From positions 31,290 through 73,138 of the forward strand of contig NZ_JADGMV010000011.1 in the NCBI RefSeq assembly GCF_015234355.1: a stretch of DNA of 41,849 bases. Reading direction: 5' to 3'. Under the pieces are notes generated by a model. That model was not told the DNA's origin and did not search any database. It saw only the letters and a list, made by a program, of their open reading frames with translations. Source of the stretch: Psychrobacter sp. NG25. Its GTDB lineage: Bacteria > Pseudomonadota > Gammaproteobacteria > Pseudomonadales > Moraxellaceae. This document shows positions 19,344 through 28,138 of the stretch, one piece after another. Position 1 is the stretch's first letter; each line of letters begins with the position of its first letter. A program made the translations under genes and the position numbers.

Positions 19344-19918
19344 ACGACACTCCTTGTGTGTATTTTTAATGGAAAACTCAATAGAGTTTTGAGCAAAATA
19401 ATAAAGTTATTACAGATGAAGTTCAGATTATCCTGACAATAACGACTAAACTTCATAAAAGTAGATTTTTTAGCGTTTTGCAAAAGTAACAGAATATATT
19501 AAAAATAACAAGAAACATATGTATGTATACATGAATTTTATTTTAATATACTATCACAATGACTTATGATTATTTGTTTATTGCCTGCACATTAAGAAAA
19601 AAGAGGACTGTGTAATTCTTCAATAATAGTGTGGTTGTAGAAATAAAAACGAATAAATACAATGGCTTATAAATGTAGTTGGCCATGAGAACATGTCAGA
19701 AATATGCTGGGGTATGTTACTGTAGATGAGGACAATAGCTGATTTAGTAGATGACGTTAGTAATATATAAATAAGTGCTATAAATGATAATGAAGTGGAT
19801 GTTTGATAATTTTAGGCGCATATGTCAGTCAATAGGCAGACGTATCAAAGCTATCTTTACGAATGCGAATTTTTCTATATAGGGTATGTCTCTCTTTTCA
19901 AATGAGGACAGGATCTAG
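19344..19918. other. 575-base gap with the tctC promoter region
   Basis: AT-rich, no gene seen on either strand. It separates the MatC-like carrier from tctC, both on the minus strand. The only notable element is a palindrome at 19523-19532, listed separately. I see no clear terminator after the carrier gene. Confidence 0.5.
19523..19532. promoter_or_regulatory. Palindrome ATGTATACAT upstream of tctC, candidate GntR-type operator
   Basis: Perfect 10-base palindrome about 180 bases before the tctC start, within a longer alternating stretch. GntR/HutC-type regulators are known to bind palindromes with a GTATAC or GTnTAnAC core, and a GntR/UTRA regulator lies at 21546. AT-rich palindromes also arise by chance, so this is tentative. 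Confidence 0.3.
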
Positions 19919-21208
19919 TTAAAATATCAGCTGGATAATTAAAATTGCTAGTATGCCAATACCAATATCTAAAGGCACCGCTTTGAATAGTAGCGCATTG
20001 AACAGTTTGTTTTTTTCTATGACCACTTGAGAAGCGCCTAACATAAGGCTACCTCCTGATGAGAAGGGGGAAAGGGATGAGCTTTGCGCCCCCACAACAA
20101 TACAAGTAAATAGCAATAAGGGGTTAAGTCCAGAGGCCACGGCTAGGGGCAGTACCATAGGAAATAGAGTAGGGGCGACCACGCCAAGTGTACTAGCAAA
20201 GAGGGACATAATTACACTGATAACGAAGATTAAAATTGGTATCAGCCAGATAGGAACGTTGGTACTGAGCCATTCTGTTAGCTCGTAGATAACACCGATC
20301 TCAACACCAAGGCCGATCAACATACCGACCCCACAAATCATAATAAGCGTGTTCCAAGGTATCAATGCTATTACCTTTTTTTCGTCACCCAATTTTAACA
20401 ATAAGCTAATTAAGGCGAAAAAAATGGCGATAAAACCAATGTCAACTCGAGCATTCAAAAACTGAATCGCTTCTACATTAGGCATGAGTAAGTTTGAAAT
20501 AGGTATAATAAGCACGATGGCCATCATGATAAAAATCAGCATAATAGATTGTTTTTGCTTACTATCGAAAGGCTCTGGTACTATCGTTTGAATCGCAATT
20601 TTGCTATTTTTGGCATTGAAAAAGCAATAGATACCTAAGACGATCACTGGTATTAAAAAGGTCGCAGCGAAGACGCTCAAAACATAAGTAAAGGTGTTAT
20701 CATTTGCGACGCCTGCCCCGCGCATCAGCTCTCTAAAAATAACACCGCTCTGTGAGGTGATAAAGTTAGCACCAGCTAATGCACCATAGTTCACCGATAA
20801 GGTAGCAACGACAAGATTTAAGTTAGTGCGTTTGGATAACAGCAGGATCATAGGTGCCATTGTGGCTAAGACAGTGTAATAGCCAGCCCCTAAGCCAGCA
20901 ACGATGGTAGCGGCGAAGAAAATAACCAACGGCAATAATTCGGGAAAGTGACGACATCTATAGATTAAATGATTCGATAGTTTTTCTAAAGCACCGTTCG
21001 CTAGAGGAAAATTATAGAAGAGAGTCACGGCAAAGATAACAAAGAAAATTTTGAGAGGCCATAGCTCAATAATCTCATGAGTTTTTAGCCCCATACCAAA
21101 ACAACCGATAAGGTATGAGAAGGCAATGGCAAACAGACCAATATTGATTTTGGTGGTATAGCCCAATATGATACATATGACTATAGCGGCTAGAATATAA
21201 AGAGTCAT
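19919..21208 (-). CDS. MatC/SLC13-like ion transporter superfamily carrier (putative dicarboxylate transporter)
   Basis: Secondary carrier of the inner membrane, about 429 residues and 11-12 helices. The N-terminal third (IGLFAIAFSYLIGCFGMGLKTHEIIELWPLKIF in spirit: helix, loop, amphipathic stretch) and the VATLSVNYGALAGANFITSQSG loop resemble malonate/dicarboxylate carriers of the MatC group. The C-terminal SPFSSGGSLMLGAS loop is the second half-site of the same fold. I chose the ATG at 21208, preceded by AGGGG; a TTG at 21226 is less likely. It is divergent from the GntR regulator, which probably controls it. Substrate unknown; with TctCBA it suggests import of organic acids. Confidence 0.82.
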   Translation of the reverse strand: MTLYILAAIVICIILGYTTKINIGLFAIAFSYLIGCFGMGLKTHEIIELWPLKIFFVIFAVTLFYNFPLANGALEKLSNHLIYRCRHFPELLPLVIFFAATIVAGLGAGYYTVLATMAPMILLLSKRTNLNLVVATLSVNYGALAGANFITSQSGVIFRELMRGAGVANDNTFTYVLSVFAATFLIPVIVLGIYCFFNAKNSKIAIQTIVPEPFDSKQKQSIMLIFIMMAIVLIIPISNLLMPNVEAIQFLNARVDIGFIAIFFALISLLLKLGDEKKVIALIPWNTLIMICGVGMLIGLGVEIGVIYELTEWLSTNVPIWLIPILIFVISVIMSLFASTLGVVAPTLFPMVLPLAVASGLNPLLLFTCIVVGAQSSSLSPFSSGGSLMLGASQVVIEKNKLFNALLFKAVPLDIGIGILAILIIQLIF

Positions 21209-21370
21209 GACTGCCCCTGATCTCAACTGTATGAATTCTATAAAAAACCATAGCAGTTTTTACAGAGTAAAGAGCATTATGCTGATAGTACGAGTAATTT
21301 TGTAAACGAGGGGCTTATAGTTTGTTCTACAAGCCCGTCTAGCTCAGTAGAATGATAGCAAAAAAGACTA

Positions 21371-21389
21371 GGTCAATTAGACAAGATTG
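21371..21389. promoter_or_regulatory. Candidate GntR operator, copy 1
   Basis: GGTCAATTAGACAAGATTG in the region between the carrier and the GntR gene. It shares GGTCAAT and GACAAGAT-G with the element at 21482-21508, where the two parts are further apart. A repeated motif in a divergent promoter is a plausible regulator site; found by eye. Confidence 0.28.
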
Positions 21390-21481
21390 TTCATAAATAT
21401 CTAATGATTTAATATTAACTTGATATACATTGAAGGTACTTAAAAAGTCAGACAGATTGATTAGGGATAATGTGGTTTTTA

Positions 21482-21508
21482 GGTCAATAGCAATATTTGA
21501 CAAGATGG
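21482..21508. promoter_or_regulatory. Candidate GntR operator, copy 2
   Basis: Contains the inverted repeat GTCAA (21483-21487) and TTGAC (21497-21501) and ends with GACAAGATGG, echoing the copy at 21371. It lies 38 bases before the GntR start, a good place for autoregulation. Tentative. Confidence 0.3.
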
Positions 21509-21545
21509 ATGCAATTAACAAAAACCTTTCTGTAGTGGTGAAAAA

Positions 21546-22271
21546 ATGCTGAAAAATTTAGACAAATTTAAAATGCCGCGCTATGAGCAGGTACGATGGC
21601 ATATTCTGACGTTACTGACGGAAAGTAAGTGGGATGAAAATACACCTTTACCAACTGAGCAGGAATTTGCAGATAAGTATCAAGTATCGGTAGGAACCGT
21701 TCGTAAAGCAGTAGAAAAGCTGGTCGATGATGGTGTGTTAACTAAGTATCAAGGTAGAGGGACTTTTTTGAAGCGTCCAAATTTTGAGAGTTCATTGTTA
21801 AGGTTCTTCAAGTTCCGTGATAAAGACGCTTGCTATGCGACACCCATAGGGATGGTCAAAAAAGTAATGGTAATAGAAGGCGTTGAAAATATTAATGAAA
21901 AACTAAATATAAGTAAAAATAAAGCGCTCATTTATATAGAGCGTGTGCGCATTATTGAAGGAAAAGTTTCGCTCAGTGAAAAGATTTGGTTACCTAAGAG
22001 CCGTTACCAAGCCTTTGTAAATCTAGAGCCTGAAGATTTTGAAAATCTGCTTTATCCGTTTTATTATACCAAGTGTGGTCAGTTTGTCTCGTCTGCCATA
22101 GAGACACTGTTTTTTGTAGCCAATCACGTAGATCCTTATCTGGATAGTACTAAGCGAGAGAACTTAGTCAAGGTATGCCGCGTCGCTAAAAACCTAGAAG
22201 GCGATCCTATCGAATACAGAGAGTCATATGGGTTGGCAGAGAAGTTCAGTTATGAGGCGCATATTATTTAG
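21546..22271 (+). CDS. GntR-family transcriptional regulator with UTRA domain
   Basis: DNA-binding regulator of the HutC subfamily, 241 residues. The winged helix is at about residues 12-78 (RYEQVRWHIL, LPTEQEFADKYQVSVGTVRKAV, DDGVLTKYQGRGTFLKRP). The UTRA ligand-binding domain fills about 90-235 (IYIERVRIIEGKVSLSEKIW and the closing EYRESYGLAEKFSYEAHI). It is divergent from the MatC-like carrier with 337 bases between, and points away from tctCBA further left, so it is the likely ligand-responsive repressor of one or both transporters. The inducer is probably the transported acid or a derivative; that is inference. Confidence 0.92.
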   Translation: MLKNLDKFKMPRYEQVRWHILTLLTESKWDENTPLPTEQEFADKYQVSVGTVRKAVEKLVDDGVLTKYQGRGTFLKRPNFESSLLRFFKFRDKDACYATPIGMVKKVMVIEGVENINEKLNISKNKALIYIERVRIIEGKVSLSEKIWLPKSRYQAFVNLEPEDFENLLYPFYYTKCGQFVSSAIETLFFVANHVDPYLDSTKRENLVKVCRVAKNLEGDPIEYRESYGLAEKFSYEAHII

Positions 22272-22360
22272 TGGTTAAGGAGTATTCTCAACTTATCTGA
22301 TTTTTATCACCATTTCTGAAATGAGCACACAACCTCGTAACGCTAGTGAGCAAGTCATCT

Positions 22361-22398
22361 AAGCGAGTTTGATAAAAATACTTTATCAAACTCGCTTT
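22361..22398 (+). terminator. Rho-independent terminator of the GntR gene
   Basis: A perfect 16-bp stem (AAGCGAGTTTGATAAA/TTTATCAAACTCGCTT) with a 5-base loop, followed by TTTTGTGTTTTTT. It also separates the gene from the convergent DMT exporter. Confidence 0.9.
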
Positions 22399-22461
22399 TG
22401 TGTTTTTTGCTGATGATAAATAGCAATCTATGCTGTTTGATAGGAATATAAGCTAATAATA

Positions 22462-23412
22462 TTATGCTGATTTAGGCTTTTTTGTCAGCTTCATATTTGC
22501 CAATAACAAACCTGACAAGATTAATATCATCGCCAGCATCTTCCACCAAGTCACTACTTCCCCTGTGAGTAACACGGACGTTGTCATACCGAATACAGGC
22601 ACTAATAGAGCAAACGGCATCACCTTAGAGGCCGTGTTTTGGCTAAGTAGATGTGCCCACAGTCCAAAACCAATCAAGGTTGAGATATATACGATAAATC
22701 CAAGCGATAACCATGACTTGAGCGATGCCTCTGTAAACGTCGCCAACTGCCATGCCTCGGTCTCAAATATGAGAGAAGATAAGGTTAAAATCACACAAGC
22801 AATTAAACCGCCCCATACCACTAGTGCTAACGCAGACAAAGCAGAGGCTTTGTTTTTGCCAGTGGCAGGCGACACAATAGAAGCACTTGATTCCTGCTGT
22901 GCGGCTTTTAAGGTCGCTTGTGCTGATGCTTGCTTTGATGCGATATTACCAAAACTCCAACCTATTGCCGCAATCAAAATACAGACAAATCCAGCCAAAG
23001 GCATATCACCGCCAAGGTTTAGCGCAATCACGCCCAAGCCTAGTACGCCAACTATCATACCGATGATTTGCATGCGATTCACTGCCTCACCCAATATAAA
23101 GTATGCAAGCAATACGGTGATAAAAATCTGAATCTGTAGCAATAGTGCCGTCAATCCTGCCGATGCACCCAAATGCATGGCAGTAAATACAAAGGCATAT
23201 TGCATGACAAACGTACCGATGGCATAAATAAATAATGTACGGTTGAACTTAGGCGGCTTAAGAAAAAAAACCAGTGGTATAGCGGTAAAGAAAAAACGTA
23301 GGGCCGTGAGCATTAATGGAGGAAAGCTGTCGAGCCCCCACGCAATAAAGGTAAAGTTCACACCCCAAATAAAGGTAACCAGTACAGCTAATGCAGTATA
23401 TAAAGGGGTCAT
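22462..23412 (-). CDS. EamA/DMT-superfamily metabolite exporter
   Basis: Inner-membrane drug/metabolite transporter of 316 residues with ten helices in two EamA repeats. The first repeat opens with LVTFIWGVNFTFIAWGL and contains LRFFFTAIPLVFF; the end of the second shows LVPVFGMTTSVLLTGEVVTWWKM, typical of the family (E. coli EamA/YedA type, amino-acid and metabolite efflux). A polar insert of about 30 residues (ASAQATLKAAQQESSA onward) lengthens the cytoplasmic loop between the halves. The ATG at 23412 has only a weak AGG upstream. It is a single gene convergent with the GntR gene; substrate unknown. Confidence 0.9.
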   Translation of the reverse strand: MTPLYTALAVLVTFIWGVNFTFIAWGLDSFPPLMLTALRFFFTAIPLVFFLKPPKFNRTLFIYAIGTFVMQYAFVFTAMHLGASAGLTALLLQIQIFITVLLAYFILGEAVNRMQIIGMIVGVLGLGVIALNLGGDMPLAGFVCILIAAIGWSFGNIASKQASAQATLKAAQQESSASIVSPATGKNKASALSALALVVWGGLIACVILTLSSLIFETEAWQLATFTEASLKSWLSLGFIVYISTLIGFGLWAHLLSQNTASKVMPFALLVPVFGMTTSVLLTGEVVTWWKMLAMILILSGLLLANMKLTKKPKSA

Positions 23413-23968
23413 ATAATTGGCCTAAAAAATGATGACTGGTTATTAGTGTTATCAATCGGTTGAGATGTCGTGACTCTCTTATAAAACAAATATGGTACTA
23501 GCTCCCTTATGTCAATATTGTCGCGGCTTGACTATATGGGATTAATTAAGATGGTGTAGAGTGCAATTTCTAATAGGCTTTAATGAATTCGATATTATCA
23601 ATATTACGTAGAATACGTGATAACAATCAGAGATATAAGTTTTTTTAAAGGTAACTTATGACTATTGTGTAGTAATATGAGTCAGCGTTAGATGTTACTG
23701 TGTTCTTTCAGGTAAAATTCTAAATAATTCGCTCGTCAAAAAAGGCCATCACATAAAGAAAGAGCTTCATTTATTAGCTGATTTTATAGTCTGTTGAGGA
23801 ACAAAAACGGCGATATGTTAGATAACTAAAGTTGTTTGAGGTAGAGGTCTGTAGTAGTAAAGAAAATTAATACAATTATGTGTTTCATGAAACTATGGTC
23901 CAAATAGCCTAGCCCTTAGTCTTGTTGAAACAAAGATTGAATACAGTCAAACGTAACTGAGTCAGAAA
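23413..23968. other. 556-base AT-rich gap between divergent genes
   Basis: No gene seen. It should hold the promoters of the DMT exporter (left) and the AraC regulator (right). A near-palindrome ATTACGTAGAATACGTGAT at 23603-23621 could be an operator; no other structure stands out. Confidence 0.4.
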
Positions 23969-25051
23969 ATGATAAAAGCAGAATACAGTACTCATAAGAG
24001 TGTAATGTTTGCAATAAGAGAAGCAATGACATTGTACTTATTTGATAAAAACCGTGAAAAAGACATTCCTAAAATTGCAGAGATGTTTTTATTAATGGAC
24101 AGTTATGATGGCGATAGAGTACCTATTTCAGCTGTTATGAAAGAAATGGATGCTTTATGTAATACCTTGCAAGATAATTATTTAGGATTGAACTTAAATT
24201 TTTTGGTGAATATTGAGTCATTACCTTCTTACAAATCTATCAGCGAATGTATAAGACCTTTTGCTAATGTAAATAATGAGCTACCTTTTCTGTTGGTTAG
24301 TCGGCTTATATGCTGTTCTTTTCCCATGATTGCACGGTCTGTTGATCTCAAGCTTTCTGCAGAGAAAGGAATGCTTCGATTTGACTTTATCTCCAATGCG
24401 CCAGATGTGATGAATAAGCATCAACTTGATAGTGTTATGGTATTGGTCTATCGAATCGTAGAAGCTTTTTATCCTGGTATGTTAAAGAAGTTATATGTTG
24501 CACAGCGTCATACTGCTTATGAGTTAGAATACTATCAATCAGTCTTTGGAGCACCTGCTGAATCTGCTAATAAGACAAGTTTGGTCTATGCCTTAAAGTG
24601 TAAAGATCATTATAAAAACGCTGCCAGCTTATTGATAAAAGCTGAAGAGGAGCTTGGCAGAAAGTTTTATATCAATCCTTTGTTTAATATGTTGTTTACT
24701 CAATTTTCTGAAATTAGTTATAAACAGCGCTGTGAGATAATTATCGATACCATGATGGGTGTGAGCTCGCCAACTCGTATTCAGGTCGCAGACTCAATGA
24801 ATATAAGCGTCAGTACGCTACGAAGAAGGCTACATGACGAGGGAGCTACGTTCCAAGAGATCTTAGAAGAGACTAGGAAGCGATTGGCCAAGCTGTATCT
24901 AACTGAAAGGAAGATTTCAACAACGGACGTTGCGTATCTATTGGGCTACAAGTCCCACAGCCAATTTTTCAAAGTCTTCAAAACTTGGTTTGGGATAACA
25001 CCGAAAACGTATCAAAGTAACCAGCTAAGTCATATAGAAGATAATATCTAA
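23969..25051 (+). CDS. AraC-family transcriptional regulator (arabinose-binding-like N-terminal domain)
   Basis: Activator-type regulator of 360 residues. The N-terminal two thirds (about 20-210) resemble the ligand/dimer domain of OruR- and ArgR-like AraC proteins (PF12625 type). The C-terminal domain, about 255-350, carries two helix-turn-helix motifs: IQVADSMNISVSTLRRRLHD and the second, TTDVAYLLGYKSHSQFFKVF, followed by the family hallmark F-x-x-W-x-G-x-T-P-x-x-Y. The ribosome binding site is weak (GAGTCAG). Codon choice is AT-rich. The orphan repeat protein 0.5 kb downstream, beyond a terminator, and the DMT exporter upstream are possible targets; the ligand is unknown. Confidence 0.9.
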   Translation: MIKAEYSTHKSVMFAIREAMTLYLFDKNREKDIPKIAEMFLLMDSYDGDRVPISAVMKEMDALCNTLQDNYLGLNLNFLVNIESLPSYKSISECIRPFANVNNELPFLLVSRLICCSFPMIARSVDLKLSAEKGMLRFDFISNAPDVMNKHQLDSVMVLVYRIVEAFYPGMLKKLYVAQRHTAYELEYYQSVFGAPAESANKTSLVYALKCKDHYKNAASLLIKAEEELGRKFYINPLFNMLFTQFSEISYKQRCEIIIDTMMGVSSPTRIQVADSMNISVSTLRRRLHDEGATFQEILEETRKRLAKLYLTERKISTTDVAYLLGYKSHSQFFKVFKTWFGITPKTYQSNQLSHIEDNI

Positions 25052-25150
25052 GCATGTTTGGCATTAGATCAAGATATTAATAACAATGATTCGATAGTAG
25101 ATTGAATCAGTATTCACGCAAATACACTTTGATTGATCAAACTCGCGTAA

Positions 25151-25202
25151 GAAAGCCCATTAAAAAGCCACTTGAAGATAAGTGGCTTTTTAATGGGCTT
25201 TC
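25151..25202 (+). terminator. Perfect 23-bp-arm inverted repeat acting as terminator
   Basis: Arms at 25151-25173 and 25180-25202 are exact reverse complements with a 6-base loop. The inner part (AAAAAGCCACTT/AAGTGGCTTTTT) is a normal bidirectional terminator; the outer GAAAGCCCATT/AATGGGCTTTC extends it well beyond the usual length. Confidence 0.85.
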
Positions 25203-25558
25203 TAGTAATAAGTCTTATTTTACTGACAATAAAAATACGACAAACACTACTCGTATCAATTGTAGTGTTGCTCCTTTACTACTGGGACTGCTTCATTATT
25301 TGTCGCATTTCGAGTCAATATGATATGAGGTTGTCCGCTTGCGAGTTAACCTGTAGTAAAGAGGTTACTAGATAGTAATACGTCTCTTATAATCTAAACC
25401 TTAACAAAACATCTGTTCACTGGCTATCGCTAATAGAACGATTAGCGCTGACGATAACTTATGCAACAAACTTAATAAGATATCGCAACTGATTGTCTAA
25501 TATAAATATGTCTCAATCTGTATTAGTTGCCTTAAAAAATAAAAGGGAGAATCAGTAT
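25203..25558. other. 356-base gap before the repeat protein
   Basis: Two overlapping frames of about 70 codons run here, but both include the terminator hairpin and neither has a ribosome binding site or recognisable sequence, so I do not call them genes. Possible promoter sequence for the next gene; nothing clear. Confidence 0.35.
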
Positions 25559-26635
25559 ATGAGCACTATAGTCAAAACTAATGACATGATTCTAGACCAA
25601 GTACAGCTAGTAACTGAAATTGGCGAGTATTATATAACAGATATTGGCGATGCCTTTGATTTTATAACATATCTAGCAATAACTAATGCAGAAGAGCAAG
25701 GACTAGGGGGTATGGAACATACTGCGGTAGCGATACCTTGGTGGATGCCTACAGTAGCTGAGGCTAGGGAAGTAGGTTTAGTCGCTGATAGCCGTCATAG
25801 CAATAGAAATAATTTTGAGGATGGTGCTCCATTTGTTCGCCATAACAGCGTGACGACCGTAGGCCATAGGTCAGACATGGCTCGCAATGAGACTGATATA
25901 GACAGAGATTTATTGAATGTAGAAGACTTTATGATTGAAGGTCATACTACGGTTTATCAAACAGATAACACGGCGACGGTTCCAAATGATGGCCCGCTCA
26001 CAATTACCGCTGATGGCATGCTAGCCTTCGTGCCAAATAAGGGTTACGCAGGCGCTGTACCAGACGTGGCCTACACTATGACAAGTGGCCACGGAGACTG
26101 CGATAAAGGCATTATAATCTTTGATGATGTACCTGTGGCTTCGAAACAATTAGCAGTTGCCAATGCTCACAGTGTGACGACTGTATATAATAGGGCAGTT
26201 GAGATGAAAGTTCTTGGCAATCACACCGATTCAGAAAATGACTCATTAAGCGTAGAAGCGTTTACTATTGAAGGCTATACCACAGTTTATCAATCAGGTG
26301 ATATGGCGACTATTCCAAATGTCGGCATCATCACTATTACCAATGATGGCACGTTAAACTTCACGCCAAACGATGGTTACGCAGGTGCTGTACCAGATGT
26401 GACCTACACCGTGATAGGTGGTAATGGCGGTATGGACACAGCTATTGTGACCTTTAACGATGTACCTGCTGGAGTTGCGGGTATTAACTTTGATGGCACT
26501 GAAGATATTGTTGTAACCGCTGCTGAGATTATAGATGCTGCCAATCAACCAACAGCGGATGCTTTCGATATTGATCTAACTGACTTAAGCTTAAATATCC
26601 AAAAATGGTCTACCTCCAGTTATACACCTGTTTGA
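25559..26635 (+). CDS. Orphan protein with two adhesin-type (cadherin-like/VCBS-type) repeats
   Basis: Protein of about 358 residues, not recognised as a whole. After about 100 unique residues it holds two repeats of about 100 residues that align with each other: each has SVTTV near its start, then VEDFMIEGHTTVYQ or VEAFTIEGYTTVYQ, GYAGAVPDV and FDDVP/FNDVP. They resemble the cadherin-like repeats of large RTX adhesins, including the one at 1815-2185 (shared pattern LTVESYIIDG). No signal peptide, no RTX motif and no secretion tail are visible. I chose the ATG at 25559, behind AAGGGAG; a TTG at 25493 and an ATG at 25508 lack such a site. It may be the surviving end of a broken adhesin gene or a free-standing repeat protein. 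It follows the AraC gene beyond a terminator. Confidence 0.7.
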   Translation: MSTIVKTNDMILDQVQLVTEIGEYYITDIGDAFDFITYLAITNAEEQGLGGMEHTAVAIPWWMPTVAEAREVGLVADSRHSNRNNFEDGAPFVRHNSVTTVGHRSDMARNETDIDRDLLNVEDFMIEGHTTVYQTDNTATVPNDGPLTITADGMLAFVPNKGYAGAVPDVAYTMTSGHGDCDKGIIIFDDVPVASKQLAVANAHSVTTVYNRAVEMKVLGNHTDSENDSLSVEAFTIEGYTTVYQSGDMATIPNVGIITITNDGTLNFTPNDGYAGAVPDVTYTVIGGNGGMDTAIVTFNDVPAGVAGINFDGTEDIVVTAAEIIDAANQPTADAFDIDLTDLSLNIQKWSTSSYTPV

Positions 26636-27053
26636 AACGCGCTCAAGTGAATAAGATAATAAATGTCATACAGAGATAATACCCGATACAATAATTAAGA
26701 CTACTTCAATCAAAGAGATAATATCTGGAGTGTCTGCAAAGAATGGCAACCCCCTTAACATAGCAAATCCAATCTAAGCAAAGTCAAACCTGTCAATGAA
26801 TACAGATGCTGCTTTCTGATAAGCGGTTGTGGTTCCTAATTAGGTTTGTAGTGCAGTCAAATCCATATAAATCCGCTATATTGTCAGCCTCGCTAACTAT
26901 ACTAATGTATAGCTTGCACTTGATTTCCTTGAATTGAACTTATTTGAATTCAACTATATTCAAGATATTCTTTAATTGGAAACTCCTAAAAATTTGAAGC
27001 GTTTTTTTAGGCTTGTTGATTCTCTTGAGTGTTAACTTGATGAACTGGAAGGG
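26636..27053. other. 418-base gap between convergent genes
   Basis: No gene seen. Near 26986-27010 a weak hairpin (CCTAAAAA/TTTTTAGG) could end transcription from either side. An inverted repeat CTTGAAT/ATTCAAG lies near 26930-26965. Neither is strong. Confidence 0.35.
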
Positions 27054-27959
27054 CTAGCACTCATCCCAATAAGGATTATCACCGAAACGCTCAGCGATAA
27101 AATCAATAAAATAGCGGCACCGCTGAGATAGGAATCTATTTTTTGGATAGACCGCATAGGCAGTTAGCATCGGTAGCTCATATTGCTGCAAGATGGGCAC
27201 TAGCTCGCCACTGACCACGGTCTGATATGTGATAAAGGTTGGCAAAAAGGTAATGCCATGACCTCGCACTGCCATATCACGCAAAAAATCACCATTATTG
27301 ATTTTTATTTTTGATTTAACTTCTACCTGATGTTTTTTGCCTTGCTCATCTGTCAATTCTATCGTGTTGGATTTGCTCAAGCTGTATTGTAAAAATTCAT
27401 GATCCGCTAAATCTTCTACCGTTTTTGGTGTGCCCATTTTATCTAGATACTCAGGACTGGCGCATAGGGTATGACGAATTAACGATAGGCGTTTGGCCTG
27501 ATAGCTAGAATCTTGCATTTCTCCAATACGAATGGCCAGTTCAAACCCTTCTTCGACTAAATCCGTATGCCGATCAGAAAAATCTAACTCAAAATTCAGG
27601 TTGGGATGTTGATTGGCGTATTCATCAATAACATCCTTTAAATGAAGCAAGCCAAACGATAACGGTGCGGTCATCTTTAGTGTGCCCTCGATACGTGTCG
27701 GTGCACCACTGGACGCTTCATTCAGTGCATCAACCTCATTCAGTATATTATTCACCTTTTGGTAATACTGCTCACCTGCCTGTGTCAAGTTCGATTGGCG
27801 TGTGGTTCGACTGATCAACTGACTGCCCAAGCGCGTCTCTAACTCCTTGAGACGGCGGCTGACAGCGGACTTGGCGATATTTAACTGCTCTGCGGCTTTG
27901 GTAATGCTGCCTGCTTCGACAATGCGTACAAACATGGCCATGTCTTCTAGTTGTCCCAT
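27054..27959 (-). CDS. LysR-family transcriptional regulator
   Basis: DNA-binding regulator of 301 residues. The winged HTH occupies residues about 1-60 (DMAMFVRIVEAGSITKAAEQ, LNIAKSAVSRRLKELETRLG). The remaining part is the effector-binding domain of the CrgA/DmlR-like group (LKMTAPLSFGLLHL, ELDFSDRHTDLVEEGFELAIRIG). I start at the ATG at 27959, eight bases after AAGGGG; a GTG at 27968 would overlap that site. It is divergent from pirin and the nitroreductase, a common pairing in Moraxellaceae and other proteobacteria, and probably controls them through the dyad at 28026-28053. Confidence 0.93.
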   Translation of the reverse strand: MGQLEDMAMFVRIVEAGSITKAAEQLNIAKSAVSRRLKELETRLGSQLISRTTRQSNLTQAGEQYYQKVNNILNEVDALNEASSGAPTRIEGTLKMTAPLSFGLLHLKDVIDEYANQHPNLNFELDFSDRHTDLVEEGFELAIRIGEMQDSSYQAKRLSLIRHTLCASPEYLDKMGTPKTVEDLADHEFLQYSLSKSNTIELTDEQGKKHQVEVKSKIKINNGDFLRDMAVRGHGITFLPTFITYQTVVSGELVPILQQYELPMLTAYAVYPKNRFLSQRCRYFIDFIAERFGDNPYWDEC

Positions 27960-28025
27960 TTTAGTCACCCCTTAATTGTTCTTTAAATGAGAACTTATAT
28001 TTGCAATTATCAATGTTTATCTGTG

Positions 28026-28053
28026 GTTAGACAACAATTATAATATGTCTAAC
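28026..28053. promoter_or_regulatory. Candidate LysR operator dyad overlapping a -10 box
   Basis: Perfect 8-base arms GTTAGACA (28026-28033) and TGTCTAAC (28046-28053) are separated by 12 bases in the LysR-pirin divergent region. A TATAAT lies at 28039-28044 between the arms. LysR regulators bind such interrupted dyads (T-N11-A type). A second, direct-repeat element (AGTTAA and TCAATA, at 28063-28078 and 28108-28119) follows. Confidence 0.5.
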
Positions 28054-28138
28054 ATTTGAACCAGTTAACTAATCAATATTTATCGTTATTTAACTTCTGA
28101 ATAACTAAGTTAATCAATAGGTTAATAACTAGGGATAA

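Noticed and set aside
22565..23131. 188-codon plus-strand frame
   Set aside because: Antisense shadow of the DMT exporter, whose membrane helices and family motifs are clear on the minus strand.
25102..25375. Two overlapping plus-strand frames of about 70 codons
   Set aside because: They are read through the terminator hairpin and lack ribosome binding sites.
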